From Asaia bogorensis (GTDB lineage Bacteria > Pseudomonadota > Alphaproteobacteria > Acetobacterales > Acetobacteraceae), in assembly GCA_945886995.1 (NCBI GenBank), contig CAMCZJ010000054.1:1-15498 (forward strand): 15,498 nucleotides of DNA, given 5' to 3'. Under the pieces are notes generated by a model, which saw only the letters and a program-made list of their open reading frames with translations, was not told where the DNA came from and did no database searches. The position numbers and the translations under genes are program-made. The stretch's first letter is position 1; each line of letters starts with the position of its first letter. Positions 8,810 to 15,498 of the stretch are shown in pieces.

Positions 8810-11200
8810 ATGAACGTGGTGACACCGTTTGAAGGCATCGGGGCCAGCGTCCGCCGCAAGGAAGATTTCCGCTTCCTGCAAGGGCGCGGCGCTTATACGG
8901 ATGATGCGGATAAGCCCGGCCAATTGCATGCCTGGATCTTGCGCAGCCCACATGCCCATGCGCGCATCAAATCCGTAGATATCTCGGCTGCCGCTTCCAT
9001 GCCCGGCGTGGTGGAGATCTACACCGGCGCCGATATGGTGAAGGATGGTGTGGGCGGCCTGCCTTGCGGCTGGCAGATCCACAATAAGGACGGTTCGCCC
9101 ATGGCCGAACCGCCACACCCCGTGCTGGCACATGAGAAGGTGCGCCATGTGGGTGACACCGTGGCGGTCGCCATTGCCGCCACACGCCAACAGGCGCGCG
9201 ATGCCGCCGAGGCTATCGTTGTTGATTATGAAGTGCTGCCCGCCGCCGCCACCATGGCAGCGGCGCTGAAGCCGGGCGCGGCCGCCATTCATGACGGTGT
9301 CGCCGGCAACCTGTGTTATGATTGGCATATCGGCGACAAGGCCTTGGTGGATGCCGCCTTCGCCGGCGCTGCGCATGTGGTCAAGTTCGATCTGGTGAAC
9401 AACCGCCTGATCCCAAATGCCATGGAACCGCGTTCCGCAGTGGGCGAGTTTGATCGCACCACGGGCGATTACACTCTCACCACCACCAGCCAGAACCCGC
9501 ATGTCATTCGCCTGCTGATGGGCGCGCATGTGCTGCATTTGCCTGAGTCTAAGCTGCGCGTGATCGCGCCCGATGTGGGCGGCGGCTTTGGCAGCAAGAT
9601 CTATCACTATGCCGAAGAAGCCATCGTCACCTGGTCTGCCGGCAAGCTTGGCCGCCCGGTGCGCTGGACTGCTGATCGCACCGAAAGCTTCATGTCGGAT
9701 GCCCATGGGCGCGACCATGTGAGCCACACCGAATTGGCGCTGGATGCCAGTGGGAAGATCCTGGGCCTGCGCGTTTCAACCCAGGCCAATATGGGCGCCT
9801 ATCTTTCAACCTTCGCGCCCTGCGTGCCGACCTATCTTTACGCCACGCTGCTGGCCGGCGTTTACACCACGCCAGTGATCTATTGCGAAGTGAAGGCTGT
9901 TTTCACCAATACTGTGCCGGTGGATGCCTATCGCGGCGCGGGCCGCCCGGAAGCGACCTTCCTGCTGGAACGCCTGATGGATGTGGCCGCCAAGCAAACC
10001 GGCATTGATCGGGTGGAACTCCGTCGGCGGAACTTCATCCAGCCCGATCAATTCCCCTATCAAACGCCGGTCGCGCTGCAATATGACAGCGGCAATTACC
10101 ACGCGACGCTGGATCAGGCGATGGCGTCAGCGGATTGGGCTGGCTTCCCGGCGCGGCGTGCGGAAGCAGCCAAGCGCGGCAAGCTGCGCGGCATTGGCTG
10201 TTCCACCTATCTGGAAGCCTGCGGCATCGCGCCTTCCGCCGTTGTTGGCAGCCTTGGTGCCCGCGCGGGACTTTATGAGGTCGGCACCATCCGCGTGCAC
10301 CCAACCGGCAGCGTCACAGTGCTGACGGGCGCCCATAGCCACGGCCAGGGGCACGAGACCACCTTCGCGCAGTTGGTGGCCGATAAGCTCGGCGTGCCGG
10401 TGGCGCAGGTTGATATCGTGCATGGCGATACCGCCAAGGTCCCCTTTGGCATGGGCACCTATGGGTCGCGCAGCCTGGCCGTTGGCGGCAGCGCCATGAT
10501 GAAGGCGATGGATATGATCATCGCCAAGGGCAAGCGTATCGCGGCGCATCTGATGGAAGCCTCGGTGGACGATATCGAATTCGATCGCGGCACTTTCCGC
10601 GTGGCGGGCACGGATAAGACCAAGGCGTTGGTGGATATCAGCGTCGCGGCCTATGTGCCCCATAATTACCCGATCGAGGAATTGGAACCGGGCCTGGAAG
10701 AAACCGCCTTCTATGACCCGAAGAACTTCACCTATCCGGGTGGCTGCCATATCGCGGAAGTGGAAATTGATCCCGAAACCGGACGCACCTCCGTGATTAC
10801 TTTCACCGCCGTGGATGATGTGGGCCGCGTGATCAATCCGATGATCGTGGAAGGCCAGGTGCAGGGCGGTGTCGCGCAGGGGATCGGGCAGGCTTTGCTT
10901 GAAACCTGCGTCTATGATGCGGATGGCCAGCTTCTGTCCGGTTCCATGATGGATTACACCATGCCAAGGGCGGATGATCTGCCGCCCGTTTCGGTCGCAA
11001 CCCACACCACGCTTTGCACCCATAACCCACTTGGCGTTAAGGGCTGCGGCGAAGTGGGGGCCATTGGCTCACCGCCCGCCGTGATCAATGCGGTGGTGGA
11101 TGCGCTTTCCGATTATGGCGTGACGCATGTCGAAATGCCGGCGACGCCGGCGAAGCTTTGGCAGATCATCAATAGCGGCCGCCGCGCGGCGGCAGAATAA
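8810..11200 (+). CDS. Molybdenum hydroxylase large (molybdopterin-binding) subunit, form II CoxL-like
   Basis: Catalytic subunit (796 aa, normal length) binding the molybdopterin cytosine dinucleotide cofactor. It opens with GASVRRKEDFRFLQGRGAYT, typical of the family. Cofactor-contact motifs include DVGGGFGSK (255-263), GQGHET (512-517) and GTYGSRS (549-555). The active-site loop reads AYRGAGR (373-379), the form II signature. It lacks the AYxCSFR loop with the Cys that bridges copper to molybdenum in true CO dehydrogenase. The catalytic base Glu748 is present in GVKGCGEVGAIGSPP. It is thus expected to hydroxylate an aldehyde or N-heterocycle-like substrate, which one is unknown. A GGGAGG ribosome-binding site (8796-8801) supports the start. 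Automated 'carbon monoxide dehydrogenase' labels would be misleading. Confidence 0.95.
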   Translation: MNVVTPFEGIGASVRRKEDFRFLQGRGAYTDDADKPGQLHAWILRSPHAHARIKSVDISAAASMPGVVEIYTGADMVKDGVGGLPCGWQIHNKDGSPMAEPPHPVLAHEKVRHVGDTVAVAIAATRQQARDAAEAIVVDYEVLPAAATMAAALKPGAAAIHDGVAGNLCYDWHIGDKALVDAAFAGAAHVVKFDLVNNRLIPNAMEPRSAVGEFDRTTGDYTLTTTSQNPHVIRLLMGAHVLHLPESKLRVIAPDVGGGFGSKIYHYAEEAIVTWSAGKLGRPVRWTADRTESFMSDAHGRDHVSHTELALDASGKILGLRVSTQANMGAYLSTFAPCVPTYLYATLLAGVYTTPVIYCEVKAVFTNTVPVDAYRGAGRPEATFLLERLMDVAAKQTGIDRVELRRRNFIQPDQFPYQTPVALQYDSGNYHATLDQAMASADWAGFPARRAEAAKRGKLRGIGCSTYLEACGIAPSAVVGSLGARAGLYEVGTIRVHPTGSVTVLTGAHSHGQGHETTFAQLVADKLGVPVAQVDIVHGDTAKVPFGMGTYGSRSLAVGGSAMMKAMDMIIAKGKRIAAHLMEASVDDIEFDRGTFRVAGTDKTKALVDISVAAYVPHNYPIEELEPGLEETAFYDPKNFTYPGGCHIAEVEIDPETGRTSVITFTAVDDVGRVINPMIVEGQVQGGVAQGIGQALLETCVYDADGQLLSGSMMDYTMPRADDLPPVSVATHTTLCTHNPLGVKGCGEVGAIGSPPAVINAVVDALSDYGVTHVEMPATPAKLWQIINSGRRAAAE

Positions 11201-11212
11201 GGGACCTTAGCC

Positions 11213-12004
11213 ATGTATGATTTCGCCTATCACAAGCCCACCAACCTTGCCGATGCTGCGAAGCTGCTGGCTGATCCGGATGCCAAGGCGGTCTCTGGCG
11301 GGCATACGCTGATCCCGGCGCTCAAGCACCGGCTGAACAAGCCATCAGCGCTGGTGGATTTGTCCGGCATCGCGGAAATGAAGGGTATTCGCCGGGAAGG
11401 CAATGCCATCATCATCGGCGCGCTGACACGCCATGTGGAAGTCGCCAATAGCGCGGAAGTGAAGGCGGCCATTCCGGCGCTGGCTTACATGGCATCGCAT
11501 ATCGGCGATGTGCAGGTGCGCAACCGCGGCACGATTGGTGGTTCGGTTTCCAACAACGATCCTGCGGCGGATTACCCGGCGGCGGTGCTCGGCCTTGGTG
11601 CCACCATCCACACCAATAAGCGCAAGATCGCGGCTGATGATTTCTTCCAGGGCATGTTCACCACTGCCTTGGCGGCGGATGAGATTCTGGTGGCGGTTGA
11701 ATTCCCGATCCCAGAGAAAGCCGGCTACGCCAAAATGAAGAACCCAGCCAGCCGCTATGTCATGGCGGGCGTTTTCATCTCCAAGGGCGCTGCTGGCGTG
11801 CGGGTTGCGGTGAATGGTGCCGGGCCGTGTGTGTTCCGTCAGGCGGATATGGAAAAAGCGCTTGCGAGTAACTGGTCGGCCAACGCAGTGGTCGGCATCG
11901 CGCAATCCGCCGATGGGATGAATAGCGATATTCATGGCAGCGCCGAGTATCGCGCCCATCTGGTGGGCGTGATGGCGAAGCGGGCCATGGCGGCGGCTGG
12001 CTGA
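11213..12004 (+). CDS. Molybdenum hydroxylase medium (FAD-binding) subunit
   Basis: FAD-binding subunit (263 aa) of the hydroxylase, the electron exit. The N-terminal lobe has AVSGGHTLIPALKHRL (26-41), corresponding to the family's AGGxSL[IL]P FAD pyrophosphate loop, and the second lobe has RGTIGGSVSNNDPAADYP (105-122), the TIGGS motif. The C-terminal third is the CO dehydrogenase flavoprotein C-terminal domain. The gene follows the large subunit by 12 bases and completes the order small-large-medium, which is the order described for form II clusters, while true CO dehydrogenase operons usually run medium-small-large. A terminator follows directly. It is slightly shorter than many relatives (around 270-290 aa) but both FAD motifs are intact. 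Confidence 0.94.
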   Translation: MYDFAYHKPTNLADAAKLLADPDAKAVSGGHTLIPALKHRLNKPSALVDLSGIAEMKGIRREGNAIIIGALTRHVEVANSAEVKAAIPALAYMASHIGDVQVRNRGTIGGSVSNNDPAADYPAAVLGLGATIHTNKRKIAADDFFQGMFTTALAADEILVAVEFPIPEKAGYAKMKNPASRYVMAGVFISKGAAGVRVAVNGAGPCVFRQADMEKALASNWSANAVVGIAQSADGMNSDIHGSAEYRAHLVGVMAKRAMAAAG

Positions 12005-12029
12005 AGCCCTTTCGGCTTTGGCAAGACAT

Positions 12030-12064
12030 GGAATGGCGACCTTTGGGTCGCCATTTCTGTTTCA
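12030..12064 (+). terminator. Intrinsic terminator after the hydroxylase operon
   Basis: AATGGCGACC (12032-12041) and GGTCGCCATT (12046-12055) form a perfect 10-bp stem with a TTTG loop, extendable by a G-T and a G-C pair, followed by TCTGTTTC. It lies 26 bases beyond the medium-subunit stop. A small AAGCC/GGCTT hairpin precedes it at 12004-12018. The next gene is on the opposite strand and converges on this point. Confidence 0.82.
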
Positions 12065-12132
12065 GGATCTCCTCGATTTAGGCAAGCCTAAGCCTGCCTC
12101 CTGCAGCGGCTCGGCCGCGAATCATGCCTGCT

Positions 12133-12939
12133 TCACTGAAAGGTGATGCCGAACAAATTGAGATATTGCGGTTGCCTAGTCTTGATGAATGCACCCTTCA
12201 TGGCATCCATTAACAGAAATGTATCGAAATCCGCTGGGTTGTTTCCGTTGCGCTTTATGCTGGCGTTGTAAAGGTCTCGCAGGCAAGGAAAGTTGAAGTT
12301 GCTCGCAGCGTTGATATTCAGCGACTCCAGCAACGCATTCACCAAGCGTTCCATGATGAATATCTTCATTTGATATGTTCGCTGGGTGCCGCGATGGTGC
12401 GTCGAACCCGTCAATCGTGCGGCCAGGGGCGTATTTCCCTTTTCACAAATATCAAATATCTTCTCGGCATAGCTGAACCATATCTTCCAGAAACGATATT
12501 TCGCGACAAAATAATTGGCAAAAATACTGCGCGTCTGGTCGGCCCAGATATTTTTTATATCGATGGGAAGGTCAATCGCTGCGAATAATTCCTGGCTCAC
12601 GTCAAGCAGCCCAGGGTGATACCGTTCTCCGTGGATAAACGTGTTTCTATTAATGGCGATTTCAAAGAAATCAGGGGAGAAAGCGATCACCTCAGCGCCT
12701 GATTTGGCGACAACGTCACGGACCATCGCTCCCGTGAAAGTAGTTTTTTCTAGAAATCGCGGGGAAAAAATACCCAAATAATCTTCATCAGCAAAGGTGT
12801 TCTCTGCCAATATACGGCGGATTGCCCAATACTCAAACCAATCCGGCCGCTTCGAATCCGAATTGTCCAAGGGCGTAAAGGCAGGATCAAGTTGGCCTTT
12901 CGAGACATCATCGTAGTATATCTGATAGAGATGAATCAT
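12133..12939 (-). CDS. Uncharacterised protein in an AT-rich island
   Basis: I do not recognise a named family. The 268-aa product has no signal peptide or membrane segment and is rich in aromatic residues. Notable stretches are MIHLYQIYYDD at the start, LDPAFTPLDN (18-26), RPDWFEYW (31-38), GIFSPRFLEKT (56-66), VIAFSPDFFEIA (84-95) and GERYHPG (104-110). From memory these resemble uncharacterised proteins found near glycosyltransferase and surface-polysaccharide genes, but I cannot confirm this. Base composition differs sharply from the neighbours: sample 60-base lines inside it count about 40-45% GC, versus about two thirds GC in the hydroxylase gene. The gene is intact, lies alone and converges on the hydroxylase operon. 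It is probably horizontally acquired. AGGAA 11 bases before the ATG may be its ribosome-binding site. Confidence 0.8.
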   Translation of the reverse strand: MIHLYQIYYDDVSKGQLDPAFTPLDNSDSKRPDWFEYWAIRRILAENTFADEDYLGIFSPRFLEKTTFTGAMVRDVVAKSGAEVIAFSPDFFEIAINRNTFIHGERYHPGLLDVSQELFAAIDLPIDIKNIWADQTRSIFANYFVAKYRFWKIWFSYAEKIFDICEKGNTPLAARLTGSTHHRGTQRTYQMKIFIMERLVNALLESLNINAASNFNFPCLRDLYNASIKRNGNNPADFDTFLLMDAMKGAFIKTRQPQYLNLFGITFQ

Positions 12940-13023
12940 GGGTTCTCATGTTCCTCATTGAAGAAAATCCACCCGCGGACAGGTCTACTCCCACCGGGCA
13001 ACCTCATAACCGGCTATAGTACA

Positions 13024-13052
13024 TTTATAATCAGGCGACCCGCCAATGAAAA
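13024..13052 (-). promoter_or_regulatory. Candidate sigma-70 promoter for the AT-rich gene
   Basis: Read on the minus strand, TTTTCA (13052-13047) and TATAAA (13029-13024) are separated by 17 bases, a reasonable -35/-10 pair. Transcription would start near 13017 and give a leader of about 80 bases before the ATG ending at 12939. On the plus strand the same spot contains TATAAT (13026-13031) but no matching -35. Location and AT-richness support a promoter; it is untested. Confidence 0.35.
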
Positions 13053-13152
13053 GATGGGCTCGCATAAGCGCTTCACAGACCAAAGCGATCCTGCTGCGTG
13101 CGCTAGGCAGCGAGTAATTCCTCTTGGCTTGAAGAAACTACCGCGCCATCAT

Positions 13153-13185
13153 CCCCCTCCGGCGAATAACCGCCCATAAGGGGGG
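13153..13185 (+). promoter_or_regulatory. Possible RBS-masking hairpin before the AtzH-like gene
   Basis: The ribosome-binding region AAGGGGGG (13178-13185) lies 7 bases before the ATG at 13193. CCCCCT at 13153-13158 is exactly complementary to AGGGGG at 13179-13184, with 20 bases between. Pairing would hide the ribosome-binding site. The G-run is an unusually strong site; the masking is an inference from complementarity only. Confidence 0.3.
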
Positions 13186-13192
13186 CAGCACT

Positions 13193-13597
13193 ATGGACAT
13201 CAACAATCCCGACATCATTGCGGAAGTCCGCGCGGTGTTTGACCGGTATGAAGCCGCCATCGCAGCCAATGATAGCGCAGTTCTGGATAGCTCCTTCTGG
13301 GATGATCCGCGCGTGGTGCGTTACGGCATTACGGAATTACTTTACGGGATTGACGCCATTCGCGCCTTTCGCGCCGGCGTGAAATCCTATGCCCCGCGCA
13401 CGCAAAGGAAGATCCACATCACGACCTTCGGGCGCGATTTCGCCACCACCAATCTGGAATATCAGCGCCTGGATAGCGGCCTGATGGGGCGGGAGACCAA
13501 GATCATGGCGCGCATCCCAGGGCAGGGCTGGCGCATTGTCTCCGCCCATGTCTCACTGCTAGCGCAAACCGATCCAGGCCGTGTCGCGAAAGGCTGA
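13193..13597 (+). CDS. AtzH/HpxZ-like SnoaL-fold (NTF2-like) protein
   Basis: Small cytoplasmic protein (134 aa) of the AtzH-like / HpxZ (DUF3225) group in the NTF2/SnoaL superfamily. Family stretches are INNPDIIAEVRAVFDRYEAA (3-22), FWDDPRVVRYGITELLYGIDAIRAFR (35-60), TTFGRDFATTNLEY (77-90) and GWRIVSAHVSLL (112-123). Relatives are usually encoded next to amidohydrolases of the AtzF or oxamate/oxalurate type and are thought to assist or act on small nitrogen compounds; the biochemical role is poorly defined. No amidase is visible here. It leads a tight three-gene run, the next start lying 4 bases past its stop. The AAGGGGGG site upstream fixes the start. Confidence 0.88.
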   Translation: MDINNPDIIAEVRAVFDRYEAAIAANDSAVLDSSFWDDPRVVRYGITELLYGIDAIRAFRAGVKSYAPRTQRKIHITTFGRDFATTNLEYQRLDSGLMGRETKIMARIPGQGWRIVSAHVSLLAQTDPGRVAKG

Positions 13598-13601
13598 TGC
13601 C

Positions 13602-14252
13602 ATGAGCAAAACCGTCGAATGCTTTTATACGCTCTCCTCCCCCTGGATGTATCTGGGCGGAAAGCAATTGAATGAGATCATCAAGCGCCACGGCGCTAAT
13701 CTTGTTTTGCGCCCTTATGATTTCCGCCTGGTTGTGCCGCATACTGGCGGCATTGCGCTCCGCACCCGCCCGGAACCGCGGCAGGATTACCACGCGCTGG
13801 AATTGGACCGCTGGGCGCTGCATCTCGGCATCCCGATCAAGCTCAAGCCCAAGCACTACCCGCCATCGGATCAGCGCCCTGCGGGGCATATGGTCATGGC
13901 CGCTGCAGCGCGCGGGATGGATGCGATGCGGCTTTCCCATGCGCTACTCACAGCCCTTTGGCTGGAAGACCGCGACATTGCAGACCCGCGCACCCGCGTG
14001 GCCATTGCCGAAGAACAGGGCATGCCGGGTGAAAGCCTGCACCGCGAAGAAGAAAGTGCCAGCATCCAGGCGGAGTTTGACCGCAACAACCGCGACGCCA
14101 TCGCCCGCGGCGTCTTCGGCGCACCCACCTATGTTTGTGATGAGCTGTTCCTCTGGGGCCAGGACCGGCTGTTTTTCCTGGACAAGTATCTGGCCGGCGA
14201 GCCGGTGCAATCCGGCCCCATCAAGACCATCGCCAAGACCCGGGCGCGCTGA
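13602..14252 (+). CDS. DsbA-family protein, 2-hydroxychromene-2-carboxylate isomerase-like
   Basis: Thioredoxin-fold protein (216 aa) of the kappa-class GST / 2-hydroxychromene-2-carboxylate isomerase family, which in naphthalene catabolism performs a glutathione-dependent cis-trans isomerisation. The N-terminal FYTLSSPWMYLGG (8-20) aligns with the family's FxxSPxxYL, placing Ser13 at the position of the catalytic Ser. There is no CxxC, so it is not a disulfide oxidoreductase. A helical insert follows, then GVFGAPTYV (170-178) with the cis-Pro at 175 and WGQDRL (185-190), both typical. I start it at ATG 13602, since the in-frame GTG at 13581 overlaps the upstream gene and adds an unconserved MSRKADA. 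Whether it isomerises an aromatic intermediate or does other glutathione chemistry is not decidable here. Confidence 0.87.
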   Translation: MSKTVECFYTLSSPWMYLGGKQLNEIIKRHGANLVLRPYDFRLVVPHTGGIALRTRPEPRQDYHALELDRWALHLGIPIKLKPKHYPPSDQRPAGHMVMAAAARGMDAMRLSHALLTALWLEDRDIADPRTRVAIAEEQGMPGESLHREEESASIQAEFDRNNRDAIARGVFGAPTYVCDELFLWGQDRLFFLDKYLAGEPVQSGPIKTIAKTRAR

Positions 14253-14254
14253 AC

Positions 14255-15498
14255 ATGGCGGCCCGCCACGTTGTTGTCATCGGTGCCGGCGCCGTTGGCG
14301 CGGCCTCGGCGCTCACGGCGCTGAAGGAGGGCTACCGCGTCACCATTCTGGACCCCGCCGAGCCGGGCGGGGAACAGGCGGCGTCTTATGGCAATGGTTG
14401 TTGGCTCAGCCCCATGTCGGTGATCCCGCCGGCGGTGCCGGGAATTTGGAAGAAGCTGCCGAAATTCCTCTCGGACCCGCTGGGTCCGCTCGCCATTCGC
14501 TGGGGCTATCTGCCGAAAGTGGCCCCCTGGCTGATCCGCTACCTTGCATCGGGCTGGCGGTGGGAAGACGTGGAGAAGACCGCCCATGCCCTCCGCCCGC
14601 TGGTGCAGGATGCGCCCAGGCTACATCGCGCGCTGGCGGAACAGGCTGGGGTTGGCCATCTGATCGAAAGGCGGGGGCTGATGTATATCTACCCCTCCCG
14701 CACGGATTTTGAGGCTGAGCGCAAAGCCTGGGAAATCCGCCACCAGGTCGGCGTGCGCTGGATTGAACTTGACGCGGATGAACTTCGCCAACGGGAGCCG
14801 GACCTCGATCGCCGCTATGGTTTTGCGGTTTTCGTGGACGAGGGCGGGCATTGCACCGACCCCGGCGCCTATGTCGCGGCGTTGATTGCCCTTGCCCAAG
14901 CGGAGGGCGCGAAGCTGCTGCGTGCCCACGCAACGGGTTTTCGCATTGAAGCCGGAAGGCTGCGCGCTGTCACGACAGGGCAGGGGGAAGTCGCCTGCGA
15001 CGCGGCTGTCATCGCCGCCGGGGTGCATTCCAAGCCGCTGGCGCGCGCTGCGGGGGATGATGTGCCGCTTGAAAGCGAACGCGGCTATCACGCGGAAATC
15101 AGCGCGCCGGAAGTGGCGCCGCGCTATGGGCTGATGCCTTCCGATGGAAAGATGTCCATCATGCGCACAGCGCGCGGCCTACGTTGTGCCGGCCAGGTGG
15201 AGATTGCCGGCATTGACGCCGCCCCCAATTGGCAGCGCGCTGAAATTCTGAAAAATCAGCTGCTTAGCTGCTTTCCCGGCCTGCCCAAGACTATAGCGGC
15301 GGACCGGATCAAGTTCTGGCTGGGGCATCGGCCTTCCATGCCGGACGGCATGCCCTGCCTTGGAACTTCGCGCGCAAGCCCCGATGTGATCCACGCCTTC
15401 GGCCATGGCCATACCGGGCTTGTAGCGGCAGCCCGCACGGGGGAGGTGGTGGCGGCGCTGCTGGCCCAGCGCACGCCGCCAATTCCGATCACGGCCTT
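14255..15498 (+). CDS. FAD-dependent amine/D-amino-acid dehydrogenase (DadA-like), 3'-truncated
   Basis: Flavoprotein oxidoreductase of the DAO superfamily, closest in layout to DadA-type D-amino-acid dehydrogenases, which oxidise an amine to an imino acid. The frame is open from ATG 14255 through the right edge (414 codons visible), so only the last few residues are missing. The N-terminal dinucleotide-binding motif is VVVIGAGAVGAASA with GAGAVG at 10-15, followed by an acidic residue at the end of beta-2 (LDPAEPGG). The segment SYGNGCWLSPMSVIPPAVPG, the WLIRYL region, and near the C-terminus GHRPSMPDGMPCLG and FGHGHTGL (382-389) are typical. It starts 2 bases after the previous stop with no clear ribosome-binding site, implying translational coupling. 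The substrate may be a D-amino acid, a hydroxyproline epimer or another secondary amine. Confidence 0.92.
   Translation, partial: MAARHVVVIGAGAVGAASALTALKEGYRVTILDPAEPGGEQAASYGNGCWLSPMSVIPPAVPGIWKKLPKFLSDPLGPLAIRWGYLPKVAPWLIRYLASGWRWEDVEKTAHALRPLVQDAPRLHRALAEQAGVGHLIERRGLMYIYPSRTDFEAERKAWEIRHQVGVRWIELDADELRQREPDLDRRYGFAVFVDEGGHCTDPGAYVAALIALAQAEGAKLLRAHATGFRIEAGRLRAVTTGQGEVACDAAVIAAGVHSKPLARAAGDDVPLESERGYHAEISAPEVAPRYGLMPSDGKMSIMRTARGLRCAGQVEIAGIDAAPNWQRAEILKNQLLSCFPGLPKTIAADRIKFWLGHRPSMPDGMPCLGTSRASPDVIHAFGHGHTGLVAAARTGEVVAALLAQRTPPIPITA

Noticed and set aside
8810..11200. True aerobic carbon monoxide dehydrogenase large subunit
   Set aside because: The active-site loop is AYRGAGR and the Cu-ligating Cys motif AYxCSFR is absent.
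12119..12940. 8-bp direct repeat GAATCATG (12119-12126 and 12933-12940) as a target-site duplication around the AT-rich gene
   Set aside because: The second copy overlaps the gene's own start codon and such short matches occur by chance; no inverted terminal repeats or transposase were seen.
13046..13117. Possible 23-residue leader peptide starting MKRWARISAS
   Set aside because: No ribosome-binding site and no run of regulatory codons; only a TATAAT 15 bases upstream, which has no matching -35, supports it.
12892..13179. Plus-strand frame of 95 codons covering the intergenic region before the AtzH-like gene
   Set aside because: It starts inside the oppositely oriented gene, has no ribosome-binding site and no recognisable protein features.
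13581..13601. Upstream GTG start for the isomerase-like protein
   Set aside because: It overlaps the preceding gene, lacks conservation, and ATG 13602 gives the usual N-terminus.
13672..14712. Plus-strand open frame of 346 codons spanning the isomerase-like and DadA-like genes
   Set aside because: Out of frame with two well-supported genes, biased composition and no motifs.

Overview
The window looks like chromosomal DNA of a GC-rich alphaproteobacterium. The strong codon bias, twin-arginine-type leaders on solute-binding proteins and the mix of peptide-type ABC transport with a molybdenum hydroxylase fit Acetobacteraceae or a related Rhodospirillales group. The lineage is an inference; there is no rRNA or housekeeping marker here.

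Region 1 (1-8077, all +) is one transport locus. It has three tandem paralogous family-5 extracellular solute-binding proteins (the first cut by the left edge), then two Dpp/Opp-type permeases and two Dpp/Opp-type ATPases. Spacing is tight or overlapping from the third binding protein onward, so the last five genes are very probably one operon. A perfect 11-bp hairpin (8092-8120) follows the second ATPase.

Region 2 (8226-12004, +) is a small-large-medium gene set for a molybdenum hydroxylase of the xanthine dehydrogenase / aerobic CO dehydrogenase superfamily. The large subunit carries AYRGAGR, the 'form II' signature, not the CO-oxidising AYxCSFR. It should therefore be read as a hydroxylase of unknown organic substrate, not as a CO dehydrogenase. 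A strong intrinsic terminator (12030-12064) closes it.

Region 3 (12133-12939, -) is one visibly AT-richer gene on the opposite strand, encoding a protein I cannot name. With its AT-rich upstream region it looks like an acquired island.

Region 4 (13193 to the right edge, +) is a tight three-gene run: an AtzH/HpxZ-like SnoaL-fold protein, a DsbA-family 2-hydroxychromene-2-carboxylate isomerase-like protein, and a DadA-like FAD amine/amino-acid dehydrogenase cut by the right edge.

Together, regions 1 and 2 suggest uptake of a small (perhaps nitrogen-containing) organic compound and its hydroxylation, and region 4 suggests further amine or ring catabolism. This link rests only on adjacency. No regulator, molybdenum-cofactor maturation gene, RNA gene, CRISPR array or insertion sequence was seen. 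I did not find a clearly new system; the best leads are the unnamed low-GC gene, the triple binding-protein array and the orphan AtzH-like operon.
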